NCBI RefSeq assembly: GCF_001905795.1
Contig: NZ_LIXJ01000002.1
Location: 455,834 to 519,833 of the forward strand
DNA length: 64,000 nt
Source: Streptomyces sp. CB01580
Lineage (GTDB): Bacteria; Actinomycetota; Actinomycetes; Streptomycetales; Streptomycetaceae
Reading direction: 5' to 3'
The stretch's first letter is position 1, and each line of letters begins with the position of its first letter. The position numbers and the translations under genes were made by a program. The notes beneath the pieces were generated by a model, which saw nothing but the letters and a program-made list of their open reading frames with translations, was not told where the DNA came from and did not search any database. Of this stretch, positions 9,927 to 17,271 are shown one piece after another.

Positions 9927-9981
9927 CCACCCTCTGACGTCACTTCTCCGGCCCTGGCACAACTTTCATGACGGTGCCCCA

Positions 9982-10548
9982 TCAGATGGCAGGACGGTCC
10001 AGTTGCTTCGCATCGGAGTCGTGGACCAGTTCAGCAAGCTGGATGAGGAAACCGTACGTCGCCAGACGGTTCTGGAGGCGGATGAAGTAGGACCTGCTTG
10101 AACACTTGAAGACCTCGCGGCGGCGCACCTTCCAGAGACTGTGCTCGTATGTGTGAGCCGCTTGCAGGAGAGCCGCTTCCGCCTCTTCCGTGCTGCCTTC
10201 GAACTCGGTGACGGTCCGCCCGTCACGATCTGAATCCGACACACCGCTGACAGGCACGGCCAGGACTATCCACCGAGGCATCTCGCGATTCCCTATCCCC
10301 TCGACGTCGCATGTCGCGACGCGTACGGCGTCAGTCTGGCAGGAGGCGGCAGCGTCGGGCTGCCTGCCGCCGAAGTCGAGCCAGTGCCATTTCTCGTGAA
10401 CATCCTCGCGCCCGCTGGCCTCCAGTTGCTGCCCAAACTGCCGGACAATCGCTGCTACTGAACGTGAACGAAGCCAGCGGAGGGCCACCGAGCGTGGGCT
10501 ACTGGCTGGCTGCCCTCGCGCCACCGTCCCGTAGGCCACGCGACGCAC
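9982..10548 (-). CDS. Uncharacterised 188-aa protein, third gene of transposon cargo operon
   Basis: I do not recognise the family. The protein is soluble, with no signal peptide or membrane segment. It has a central beta-rich part (REMPRWIVLAVPVSGVSDSD) and a C-terminal helical part (RSYFIRLQNRLATYGFLIQL). It starts with GTG 26 bases after the stop of the 482-aa gene, so the two are probably co-transcribed. The N-terminal 35 residues are Arg-rich and may be untranslated; a GTG near residue 35 (VRQFGQQLEASG) is an alternative start. The locus is transposon cargo, so a role in defence, resistance or element maintenance is possible but not shown. Confidence 0.6.
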   Translation of the reverse strand: MRRVAYGTVARGQPASSPRSVALRWLRSRSVAAIVRQFGQQLEASGREDVHEKWHWLDFGGRQPDAAASCQTDAVRVATCDVEGIGNREMPRWIVLAVPVSGVSDSDRDGRTVTEFEGSTEEAEAALLQAAHTYEHSLWKVRRREVFKCSSRSYFIRLQNRLATYGFLIQLAELVHDSDAKQLDRPAI

Positions 10549-10574
10549 CCCGCTTGGGCCGAGCGTCGAGAACG

Positions 10575-12023
10575 CTACTCGTCCTCGTCCGCCTGGAGAA
10601 GCTCCAGGAACTGCATCATGTCTGCTCTCGGTTGGAATGGCTGGATGCTCTTCCGCTCCGAGCTCGTCTCGGGAATGGTCAGTTGTTCGCTGAACGGCCT
10701 GCCGAACTCCTCCTCGAGACCGACGCCGACGAAGCCGCGCCGTCTGTCGGGTGACCCGTCTGGGGGCGTAGGAACGGTCAGAAGCGCAGCTTGAGCATTT
10801 AGGGCGAGACCATGCGTCCGATGCCAGGTCTCAACAAGCATCTGCCGGGCTTCCTCGACTGTCTTGTTTCTCAGCGCGGTGTGGTTGCGGGAGCGGGGAT
10901 TGCACAGCGCGCCAGCAAGCTGGAAGAACTGGTTGATGAAGTAGCGGCTGCGCGACCACATATACGCCCGATACGGAACGTGCCTGGGCACGTAGGACAT
11001 CCCTGGACTGATCCACAGCTCATCGAAGCCGACCTCTTCACCGTCGGCGATCGCCTTGTCCAACAGTTCCAGCCACAGCCCGGATGTCCAGCCGTAGAGC
11101 TCTCCCTCCATGATGAGGGTGCGAGTGGGCTGCCTCTCCAAACCCTCGCATGCATGATCAAATAGGGCGCCAATGGCTGCAACCGTCAAGGAGTGCCGGA
11201 TCCTCATGTATCGGAGCAGGAGGTCGGCTGTCCGAAGCAGGCGGGCGTGGTCGTAGTCGGGGAACTGCTCGACGTACTTGCCCTGGCGGGCGAGCCCGAC
11301 AATCTCCTCAGCGCTCATGTCCGTGGCGACATCGGAGACGTAGTTCATGCCGGTGCCGGACGCGCGTAGCAGGAGACTCCATGGGTTAGGGAACGTGCGG
11401 TAGTGCTTAAGCAGGTCGGGAGCATTCTCTTCGAAGTGCTGGGTGCAGGAAGCGCAGAAGCACGACTTCTCGACTCTCCCGAGCTCTCCGCTCATCCCCC
11501 ACAGCTCGGTCACGTCCAGGGCGATGCCCCTGAGCTGGCCACCGTCCTTCACCGTCGCCGCAACCTCGTTGACGATGTCGATGCCGGTGCCCAGGGCGGC
11601 GCCAAAGATTTCGCTCGAACGGGTGTTGGCGATGCAGACACGGTTGGCCGTGTCACCAGCGATGTCCCGCGTCTGGATACCCTCACCCGGGATGATCCCG
11701 TAACCCGGATACAGGGTCAGAACGATGTCGACCTTGTTCGTCAGGAACGTCTTCACCGCCTCGGCGAAGCTCTTGGCGCGCGCAGACGGTTCCGCGTACT
11801 CCGAGACCGGGACCCCCCGCAGCCCCTCAACCTCGAACAGTAGGCCGTCAGGCTCCAGCACCGGCAGCGCCACGGCGCTCGCGCTCACGCCCCACAGCGC
11901 CTTAAAGTCGTCCAAGAGTGCCTGGGGGTCCTTGTAGCGCAAGACCGCCATGCTGGGAATGTCCAAGACTCCCTCTCCTGCGGACTTCGACACCTCGGCG
12001 ATCTTGAAGGTACGTCGCGTCAC
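10575..12023 (-). CDS. Uncharacterised 482-aa protein with CxCxxC motif, transposon cargo
   Basis: No confident family assignment. The pattern GIALDVTELWG (about residues 166-176) followed by CFCASC (188-193) resembles TIM-barrel glycosidase-like proteins, in which an Asp-bearing strand precedes a metal-binding or structural CxCxxC. LTLYPGYGIIPGEG and DELWISPGMSYVP could be other barrel strands. This is inference only. The GTG start overlaps the stop of the upstream HTH gene (GTGA), so the two are translationally coupled. No signal peptide or membrane segment is seen. The operon order (HTH regulator, this protein, 188-aa protein) is compact and runs opposite to the transposition genes. Confidence 0.65.
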   Translation of the reverse strand: MTRRTFKIAEVSKSAGEGVLDIPSMAVLRYKDPQALLDDFKALWGVSASAVALPVLEPDGLLFEVEGLRGVPVSEYAEPSARAKSFAEAVKTFLTNKVDIVLTLYPGYGIIPGEGIQTRDIAGDTANRVCIANTRSSEIFGAALGTGIDIVNEVAATVKDGGQLRGIALDVTELWGMSGELGRVEKSCFCASCTQHFEENAPDLLKHYRTFPNPWSLLLRASGTGMNYVSDVATDMSAEEIVGLARQGKYVEQFPDYDHARLLRTADLLLRYMRIRHSLTVAAIGALFDHACEGLERQPTRTLIMEGELYGWTSGLWLELLDKAIADGEEVGFDELWISPGMSYVPRHVPYRAYMWSRSRYFINQFFQLAGALCNPRSRNHTALRNKTVEEARQMLVETWHRTHGLALNAQAALLTVPTPPDGSPDRRRGFVGVGLEEEFGRPFSEQLTIPETSSERKSIQPFQPRADMMQFLELLQADEDE

Positions 12024-12808
12024 TGCATCCTCCTCCTGGTCAACGCACGCCTGCCGGCGTCGGAGACCATGTAGTTGCCGTCTGCGCCCTTACGTAGGAA
12101 GTCACGCGCCATGAGTGAGCGGAGAACTGAGACAACGTGGCCCGCGCTTGCTGCAGGCAGACTCACGTCGGCGATCTCGGCTAGTCGGCAAAGGTCAATG
12201 CGGCTGCTGTGCGTACCGCTCACGGAGGAGGACAGAGCTTCCAGAAGGACTTGCTCGTCGTCGGACAGCAGGCAGACCAGTTGCTGCCCCAGCGTTTCCG
12301 CAACCGCGTCGGGCGCGAGCGGCGCAGTCTGCCCTTCCGGTTCCCGGCTCGGTAACTCCCGGTCGACTGGTTTCAGATCCGGGTCATCGGTGCCAGTCGG
12401 CTCCGGGGGACTTGTGAGGCCTTTCTGCAGCGCCCTCAGGTTCTGCCAGCGGTCGCGCCACGGCTTGAGCCGATCATCCTCTCGGGCCACAATTCGAGGG
12501 CTGCGCCGACTCCGGCCGGGCGGCTCAGCTGCCTTCTGCTGAGGCTGCCCGTCTTGCCTCTCTTCCGCTTGCTGCAGTGGGTACGCGAGCAACGCCCGCA
12601 CGATCACCATGTAGACGTCAAGACCCGGCAGACGTTTTCCGCCAAAGAGCTCACTGATGGTCGATTTCCCGACGGCCTGCCCGTGCTCCCGCGCCCGGTC
12701 GCACACCTGGTCATACGTCGGCTCACCGCACGAGAGCCGAAGCCGCTGCAGGTCTCCGCCCAAGCGCTTCAACTCGGCCTCGAAACGCGTTTCCCCTGAA
12801 ACAGGCAA
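12020..12808 (-). CDS. HTH-domain protein, first gene of transposon cargo operon
   Basis: The 262-aa protein has an N-terminal XRE-like helix-turn-helix: RLSCGEPTYDQVCDRAREHG, then GKSTISELFGGKRLPGLD. This type is common at the N-terminus of actinobacterial regulators and signalling ATPases. A Pro/Arg-rich linker follows. The C-terminal region (about residues 165-262, VCLLSDDEQVLLEALSS... DVSLPAASAGHVVSVLRSL) looks like a second winged-helix domain. A TTG at 12808 is preferred because GAGGAGGGGG precedes it. ATGs at 12859 and 12922 give Gly/Arg-rich extensions. It probably regulates its own operon through the upstream dyad. Confidence 0.7.
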   Translation of the reverse strand: MPVSGETRFEAELKRLGGDLQRLRLSCGEPTYDQVCDRAREHGQAVGKSTISELFGGKRLPGLDVYMVIVRALLAYPLQQAEERQDGQPQQKAAEPPGRSRRSPRIVAREDDRLKPWRDRWQNLRALQKGLTSPPEPTGTDDPDLKPVDRELPSREPEGQTAPLAPDAVAETLGQQLVCLLSDDEQVLLEALSSSVSGTHSSRIDLCRLAEIADVSLPAASAGHVVSVLRSLMARDFLRKGADGNYMVSDAGRRALTRRRMQ

Positions 12809-12993
12809 GCCGCCCCCTCCTCCCCCGCGCCTCCCAGGGGGAGCCTCTGAACCGACCGCCATCCCCGGGACGAGAAAGCGTAACGGAGGCGACTCGGCGC
12901 CGCTCCGAACTTCTGCGAACATCCCCGAACTGCGCCCTCGTTCACTCGAACCTCCACGAGCGTTCGGCCCTCGACCTGCATCGATCTATCTTC

Positions 12994-13010
12994 TTCGGAC
13001 TCGTTCCGAA
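12994..13010. promoter_or_regulatory. Inverted repeat in the divergent cargo promoter region
   Basis: TTCGGA-CTCGT-TCCGAA is a perfect 6-bp dyad in the 240-bp space between the HTH gene and the small membrane protein gene. It is a plausible operator for the HTH protein. The remaining intergenic DNA holds no further gene. Confidence 0.4.
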
Positions 13011-13050
13011 TCCTGGGAGCAGTTGGCATCCCCAGGGTGTGCTCGATGGC

Positions 13051-13287
13051 ATGACAGACAAGAACGCAAACACCAAGCCCATGTCCGCCCCCGCAGGACG
13101 TCAGCCCGAGGATCAGCTCAGCATCCCCGCACTACGCGAGCGTGTCCTGGACCTCATCGCGCTTCTGATCCTGATCGCGCTCGCCGCCCTGGTCTTCGTC
13201 GTGGCCGGCCCCGCGGCGTTCACCGCGGTCACCAGTGTCGGGGTGGGCCTGTTCGCCACATGGCGGACCAGGCCCCCACGGCGCTGA
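13051..13287 (+). CDS. Small membrane protein, transposon cargo
   Basis: The 78-aa protein starts MTDKNANTKPMSAP. It has a hydrophilic N-terminus of about 40 residues, then two closely spaced hydrophobic segments (LIALLILIALAALVFVVAG and FTAVTSVGVGLFATW) and a basic tail RTRPPRR. It lies divergent to the HTH operon. No family is recognised. A GTG 12 bases earlier is an alternative start. A membrane partner of the cargo operon is possible. Confidence 0.5.
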   Translation: MTDKNANTKPMSAPAGRQPEDQLSIPALRERVLDLIALLILIALAALVFVVAGPAAFTAVTSVGVGLFATWRTRPPRR

Positions 13288-13441
13288 AACCACTCCGTCT
13301 CACCAGCCCCGGCGGACGATGAATGAGACCGTCGGCCGCCGGGGCGGCCCTACATCCCCTCTGACGGCGGTACGCCTACATCTGCCGACTACGACGAGGA
13401 CGACACGGCCGAGGCTTGTTGACCCTCCCGTGCCGGCACGG

Positions 13442-13541
13442 TGTTTCATAGGTGACCCCCGTTTCAACACCGCCCGCCCGCGCCATCCGCGCAGGTGATT
13501 TTGTTTCACCGGTCGTTTCCTTCCTCTTGACCGGTGAAACA
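13442..13541. promoter_or_regulatory. Probable resolution site (res) upstream of tnpR
   Basis: A perfect 13-bp inverted repeat, TGTTTCACCGGTC and GACCGGTGAAACA, is separated by 14 bases (13502-13541). A related half-site, TGTTTCATAGGTG, lies 60 bases upstream at 13442-13454. Tn3 res sites hold paired resolvase half-sites just before tnpR, and the spacing fits. The same DNA probably contains the autoregulated tnpR promoter. Confidence 0.7.
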
Positions 13542-13562
13542 CACCCCTGCAACAGTCGGGGC

Positions 13563-14459
13563 GTGATCAGCGACCCGCACAAGCTGGTGGAATCGCACAC
13601 CTGCCCGATGTCCACCTGTCAGGCCCCCGCCGGCTCCCCCTGCCGCACCACCTCGAACAAAGTCGCGGTGAAGTACCACACCGCTCGCTTCCAGCTCGTC
13701 CCCGCGCTCCGGTCCGAACTCCACGTCGCCACCCCCGCCGTGCGCCACCCCGGCTCCACCTGGACCGCCCTGCCCGTCCAGAGGACCGCCGCACCGGCCG
13801 TACCGATGGAGATCCGCCTGGGATACGCCCGCGTCTCCAGCCGGACACAGGAGATCCAGTCTCAGGTCGACGCCCTCGAAGCCTCGGGCGTACACCGGCT
13901 GTTCCAGGAGTGCATCAGCACCCGCATACGGGAGCGCCCCGAGATGAAGGCCGCGCTCGCCGCCGCCCGCGAGTACCGCTCCCTAGGCGCCAAGGTCACC
14001 CTCGTCGTCCACGAGATGAAACGCCTCGGCCGCGGCGCCCTCGAACTCCTCAAGGTCGCCGAGGAACTCCGCGACGCCGAGATCGAGCTCGAATTTCTCA
14101 CCGGCCCTCTCGCCGGCAAGCACGACCCCGCCGGACACGGCGCCGCCCTGTTCGCCTTCTTCGCCGCCATGGCCGAGTCCGAGCGCGACTACATCCGCGA
14201 CAAGACTCTCGAAGGCCAGGAGACCGCCCGCGCCAAGGGCAAGGCCATCGGCGGCGTGCCCGTCTCCGACGACGACATGCTCGCCACCGCCGTCCGCCTG
14301 CGCGACACCGAACACCTCTCCCTGCGCGAGATCGCCTCCCGCCTCGTCATCCGCACCGGCAAGAAGCGCGGCCAGCACCCCTCGCCCGCCACCGTCATGC
14401 GGATGCTCCGCGAGCACGACGCACAGACAGCCGCGACTCCAGCGGAACCCGTGCGCTGA
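13563..14459 (+). CDS. tnpR: Serine resolvase with N-terminal phage-type zinc finger
   Basis: The 298-aa protein has an extra N-terminal module: CPMSTC, APAGSPC and YHTARF place Cys14, Cys19, Cys27 and His38 in the arrangement of the small zinc finger found in actinophage and Streptomyces proteins. The resolvase catalytic domain starts at about residue 82 (RLGYARVSSRTQEIQSQVDA) with the serine nucleophile in VSSRTQ, followed by the E helix and AESERDYIRDKT. A C-terminal HTH follows (LSLREIASRLVIRTGKKRG). Typical Tn3 resolvases are about 185-210 aa. The GTG at 13563 directly follows the proposed res site. Confidence 0.9.
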   Translation: MISDPHKLVESHTCPMSTCQAPAGSPCRTTSNKVAVKYHTARFQLVPALRSELHVATPAVRHPGSTWTALPVQRTAAPAVPMEIRLGYARVSSRTQEIQSQVDALEASGVHRLFQECISTRIRERPEMKAALAAAREYRSLGAKVTLVVHEMKRLGRGALELLKVAEELRDAEIELEFLTGPLAGKHDPAGHGAALFAFFAAMAESERDYIRDKTLEGQETARAKGKAIGGVPVSDDDMLATAVRLRDTEHLSLREIASRLVIRTGKKRGQHPSPATVMRMLREHDAQTAATPAEPVR

Positions 14460-14473
14460 CCAGCGGCTCAGTC

Positions 14474-14511
14474 CTTAGCGTTGTTTTTTCCGCGAGAACT
14501 ACTGGAACCCC
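14474..14511. repeat. Right terminal inverted repeat (IRR, 38 bp)
   Basis: In reverse complement it starts GGGGTTCCAGTAGTTCTCGC and ends CGCTAAG, matching IRL at 35 of 38 positions. It begins 15 bases after the resolvase stop codon. Confidence 0.93.
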
Positions 14512-14516
14512 CGTGA
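14512..14516. repeat. Target-site duplication CGTGA, right copy
   Basis: It directly abuts the right CCCC end of the transposon and equals the left copy at 1242-1246. Confidence 0.93.
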
Positions 14517-14727
14517 GATCGAGGTCGCCGATCGCCGCCCGCTCGTGCAGCGCGACCAGCAGGCACAGTTTGTGGACGCTCGCCGTGCAGACCAACTGGT
14601 CGGCATCGACGTCGAGTTGTGCTGCGGAATCGATGTCGAGGGCGTGCAGCCGCCCGGTGACTCCGGCATCGGTGAAAGCCGCGCGGATGCGGTCGGCGGC
14701 GTCAGGCACGTTCACGGTATGGGTCAC
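14512..14727 (-). pseudogene. Class A beta-lactamase-like serine hydrolase, 5' part, split by Tn3 insertion
   Basis: These 72 codons run from a GTG start (VTHTVNVPDAADRIRAAF) through the catalytic SxxK motif (CTASVHKLCLLVALHE) to GDLDLT, where the transposon begins. The rest of the enzyme lies at 567-1241. The start overlaps the stop of the LysR remnant (GTGA), so the two genes were once coupled, as LysR regulators and the beta-lactamases they control often are. Any translation would run into IRR and be non-functional. Confidence 0.88.
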
Positions 14728-15268
14728 AGCCAGTACTCCGCTGCCGGGCGCAGATGCATCGGGCGCGTGGGGGTGTCGGGGCGGGCGTCGGCGGTGGTAC
14801 GCAGCGCGTGCGTGGCCGCGTCGGCGAAGGCTCGTACGGCGGTGTCGCCGTGCCCGCGCGGCCAGGCGACAGACTGCCGCCAGGCCAGCGGGGCGCCCGC
14901 GAGGGGACGCCACACCAGGTCGGCGTCGGGTTCGGCGGCCTGCGCGTCCCGCGAGCCGAAGGCGACGGCACCGGCGGAGAGCACGAGGCCGCGCACAAAG
15001 CTGGCGCCCTGGCCGTGCCGGACCGCGTGCGGCGTGTAGCCGCCGCGGGCGCAGGTGGTGAGCAGGTCGTCGTAGAGCACGGGGGAGCACGGGGGCGCCG
15101 GCCCGCGGGAAGAGGATCAGGTCGGATCCAGTGAGCGCGGAGAGCGGTACCTCGGCGAATCCGGCCGTCTCGGCGTCGCGCGGCAGCAGCACGCCGAGCT
15201 CGCGCCGGAGCACCGGGCCGAGTTCGAGGCCGGTCACGTCGCAGGGGTGGTGGATGAGTCCGCACCGC
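14724..15268 (-). pseudogene. LysR-family regulator fragment (effector-binding domain), frameshifted
   Basis: A partial LysR substrate-binding domain can be read. It begins IHHPCDVTGLELGPVLRREL, continues to LSALTGSDLILFPR, then changes frame near 15085-15100 and continues LYDDLLTTCARGGYTPHAVR to the stop at 14724. The N-terminal HTH half is missing and is replaced by an opposite-strand penicillin-binding protein fragment. The coupling to the beta-lactamase start suggests it once regulated that gene. Confidence 0.72.
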
Positions 15269-15967
15269 GTTGCTGCTCAAGAATGCCGTCGCGCCCGACG
15301 ACGTCGTGGACTGCCCCAAATACCTCACCGGCGGCAAGGAGTTCCACAACGTCGAGACGTCCGAGTTCCCGGGCGCCACCTTCCGGAAGGGCTTCACCGA
15401 GTCCTGCAACACCGCCTTCATCAGCCTGCGCGGCAAGCTCGACGACACCGAACTCGGCGACGTGGCACGGGAGTACTTCGGGGTCGGGCAGGAGTGGCAC
15501 GTAGGGATCCCGTCGTACGACGGCTCGGTGCCGGTGCCCAAGGACGAGACGGAGAAGGCCGCTTCGCTGATCGGGCAGGGCCGGATCCAGGCGAACCCGC
15601 TGATCACGGCGTCCGTCACGGCGACCGCGGCGTCCGGCCGGTTCCATCAGCCGAGAATCGTCCCCGGCGGCAAGGAGACGACCTCGACGAAGCCGCTCCC
15701 GTCGTCCGTGGTGACCCGACTGCGCGCGCTGATGCGGGCCACCGTCACCGAGGGGACTGCGCGCGTGCTCGCCGATCTGCCCGGCGACATCGGCGCGAAG
15801 ACCGGCACCGCGGAGGTCTCCGAGGGCGAGCCCAACAACGGCTGGCTCGTCGCCCGACGAGGCAATGTCGCCGTCGCGTGCGTCGTCGAGCAGGGCGTCA
15901 CGGTGGTGGTTCGGCCGGTCCGATCCTGCACAGCCTCTTGTCCGCCGTCCCCGACGATCCTTCGTGA
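15250..15967 (+). pseudogene. Penicillin-binding protein transpeptidase fragment
   Basis: The C-terminal half of a class B PBP transpeptidase domain is readable. It has the SxN motif (GFTESCNTAFISL), IGQGRIQANPL and the KTG box (IGAKTGTAEVSEGEPNNGW). The N-terminal half with the SxxK nucleophile is absent; similarity begins abruptly near 15255 against the LysR fragment. A frame change near 15895 (ACVVEQG, then GGGSAGPILHSLLSAVPDDP) leads to the stop at 15965-15967. It is a remnant and cannot be catalytic. Confidence 0.82.
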
Positions 15968-16214
15968 TGCCGGACGTGCGGCACTTCCGCGTCCCGCCCT
16001 CGTCGCCGGCGGCGCGAGCGTCGAGCGGGTCCGGCCGGTCCTCGGGCACGCGTCCGCCGTCATCAGGCTGCGGATCCGCGCCCGCCCACGGCCGGTGGCG
16101 GAACGGACCGCACCCGGGCCGTCATGGACGCCGTGCTCGGCGGCCTGCGGACCGGGTGCGGTCAGGAGGACCCGGCGACCGAGGAGGCCGCGGATCAGAC
16201 GGTGTGACCGAAGG
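15968..16214. other. Intergenic region with a weak decayed coding trace
   Basis: One plus-strand frame ends at 16207 with AVMDAVLGGLRTGCGQEDP, which resembles the tail of a TetR-type regulator, but no intact gene can be built. I see no hairpin strong enough to call a terminator for the convergent sodN. Confidence 0.3.
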
Positions 16215-16610
16215 TCACGCCTTCTTGGTCTCCCAGAAGATCTTGTCGATCTCGGCGATGTAGTCCAGCGCCTTCTGGCCCGTCGCCGGGTCCGTGGACG
16301 CCTTCGCGGCCGACAGGGCCTTCAGGGCGTCGTTGACCAGCTGGTGCAGCTGCGGGTACTTCTCGAAGTGCGGGGGCTTGAAGTAGTCGCTCCACAGCAC
16401 CGAGATGTGGTGCTTGGCCAGCTCGGCGCGCTGCTCCTTGATGACCGTGGCGCGGGCCCGGAAGTGCGGGTCCTCGTTGGCCTGGTACTTCTCCTGGACG
16501 GCCTTGACGGACTCCGCCTCGATGCGGGCCTGGGCCGGGTCGTACACGCCGCAGGGCAGGTCGCAGTGGGCGCTGACCTTCACCTTGGGGGCAAACAGGC
16601 GGGAAAGCAT
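16215..16610 (-). CDS. sodN: Nickel superoxide dismutase
   Basis: The 131-aa precursor detoxifies superoxide in the cytoplasm. A 14-residue leader (MLSRLFAPKVKVSA) is followed by the nickel hook HCDLPCGVYDP; in this family cleavage before the His exposes the amine and side chain that bind Ni together with the two cysteines. The four-helix bundle core follows to KIFWETKKA. Length and hook match the family. The leader-cleaving protease sodX lies divergently next to it. In Streptomyces sodN is usually nickel-induced while the iron enzyme is repressed by Nur; I did not find a clear Nur box here. Confidence 0.97.
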   Translation of the reverse strand: MLSRLFAPKVKVSAHCDLPCGVYDPAQARIEAESVKAVQEKYQANEDPHFRARATVIKEQRAELAKHHISVLWSDYFKPPHFEKYPQLHQLVNDALKALSAAKASTDPATGQKALDYIAEIDKIFWETKKA

Positions 16611-16803
16611 GGAGCTGTCCTTCCTCGTGATCGTCTTCTCAGGTGGGACATTACTCCGTGAGAGACCGGTTTTCGTGGGTGGCCCCGGGGGCTTAGGCCA
16701 AAAGTCCGGGGTGAGCGTGGGTCCCGTGGCCGAAAGTACGGAACGCTGTAGGGGACGGTGTGGTGGATCCTGGTGCTGGACGGAGCGGGGAGGTGCCGGA
16801 GAG

Positions 16804-17271
16804 ATGAGAGAGGTGCCGGAGGTGCCGGACGTGCCTGAGCCGACGCGGGATCGGTCCGGGCGGGGGCCGACGGGACGCGTGCCGTTCCAGGTGGTGGAGG
16901 TGACGGGGCCGTCGATGGTGCCCACGCTCCATCACGGCGACTGGCTGCTCGTGCACTACGGGGCGACGGTCCGCCCCGGGGACGTGGTGATTCTGCGCCA
17001 CCCGTTCCAGCAGGACCTGCTGATCGTCAAGCGGGCCGCCGAGCGGCGCCGGGGCGGCTGGTGGGTGCTGGCGGACAACACGTTCGCGGGCGGCGACAGC
17101 ACGGACTACGGGACGGTGCCCGAGGAGCTCGTGCTGGCCCGGGCACGGGTGCGGTACAGACCGCTGAAGAAGGATCAGCGGACGCTGGGCGGGGTGCTCG
17201 CCTGGGCGGTCCGCGCCGTGCGGCCGGTCTCGGCGGCGCGTTCCGTCTCCAGGCGCTTGCGGGCCCGGTAG
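16804..17271 (+). CDS. sodX: Nickel-type superoxide dismutase maturation protease
   Basis: The 155-aa S26-family peptidase resembles signal peptidases. It carries the serine box VTGPSMVPTLHHGDWLLVHY (Ser near residue 40), the RPGDVVILRHP segment, the lysine general base in LIVKRA and the GDSTDYG box. It is the processing protease for the SodN leader and lies divergent from sodN. The N-terminal 25 residues (Pro/Glu/Arg-rich) do not form a clear membrane anchor. Its 3' end overlaps the convergent CGNR gene by about 97 bp. Confidence 0.95.
   Translation: MREVPEVPDVPEPTRDRSGRGPTGRVPFQVVEVTGPSMVPTLHHGDWLLVHYGATVRPGDVVILRHPFQQDLLIVKRAAERRRGGWWVLADNTFAGGDSTDYGTVPEELVLARARVRYRPLKKDQRTLGGVLAWAVRAVRPVSAARSVSRRLRAR

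Larger units (their letters stand above)
4966..9959 (+). mobile_element. IS21-family insertion sequence (ends approximate)
   Basis: istA and istB overlap by 4 bp, the standard IS21 arrangement, and sit between tnpA and the transposon cargo. The coordinates given are the outer limits of a shared inverted motif, TGCCAGGGC on the left and GCCCTGGCA on the right. I could not define exact TG...CA ends or a target duplication, so the boundaries may be off by tens of bases. istB is interrupted by a group II intron, so the element probably cannot transpose on its own IstB. Confidence 0.7.
1247..14511. mobile_element. Tn3-family composite transposon, about 13.3 kb, with nested IS21 and group II intron
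   Basis: The element is bounded by 38-bp inverted repeats beginning GGGG and flanked by CGTGA duplications. It contains a full-length Tn3-family transposase near the left end, and a serine resolvase with an upstream dyad repeat near the right end. Between them lie an IS21-type pair (istA, istB), a group II intron in istB, an unrecognised three-gene operon on the minus strand and a small membrane protein. The intact repeats and duplication suggest a fairly recent insertion. tnpA and tnpR look intact, so the element may still be mobile. It interrupts a beta-lactamase-like gene. Confidence 0.93.
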
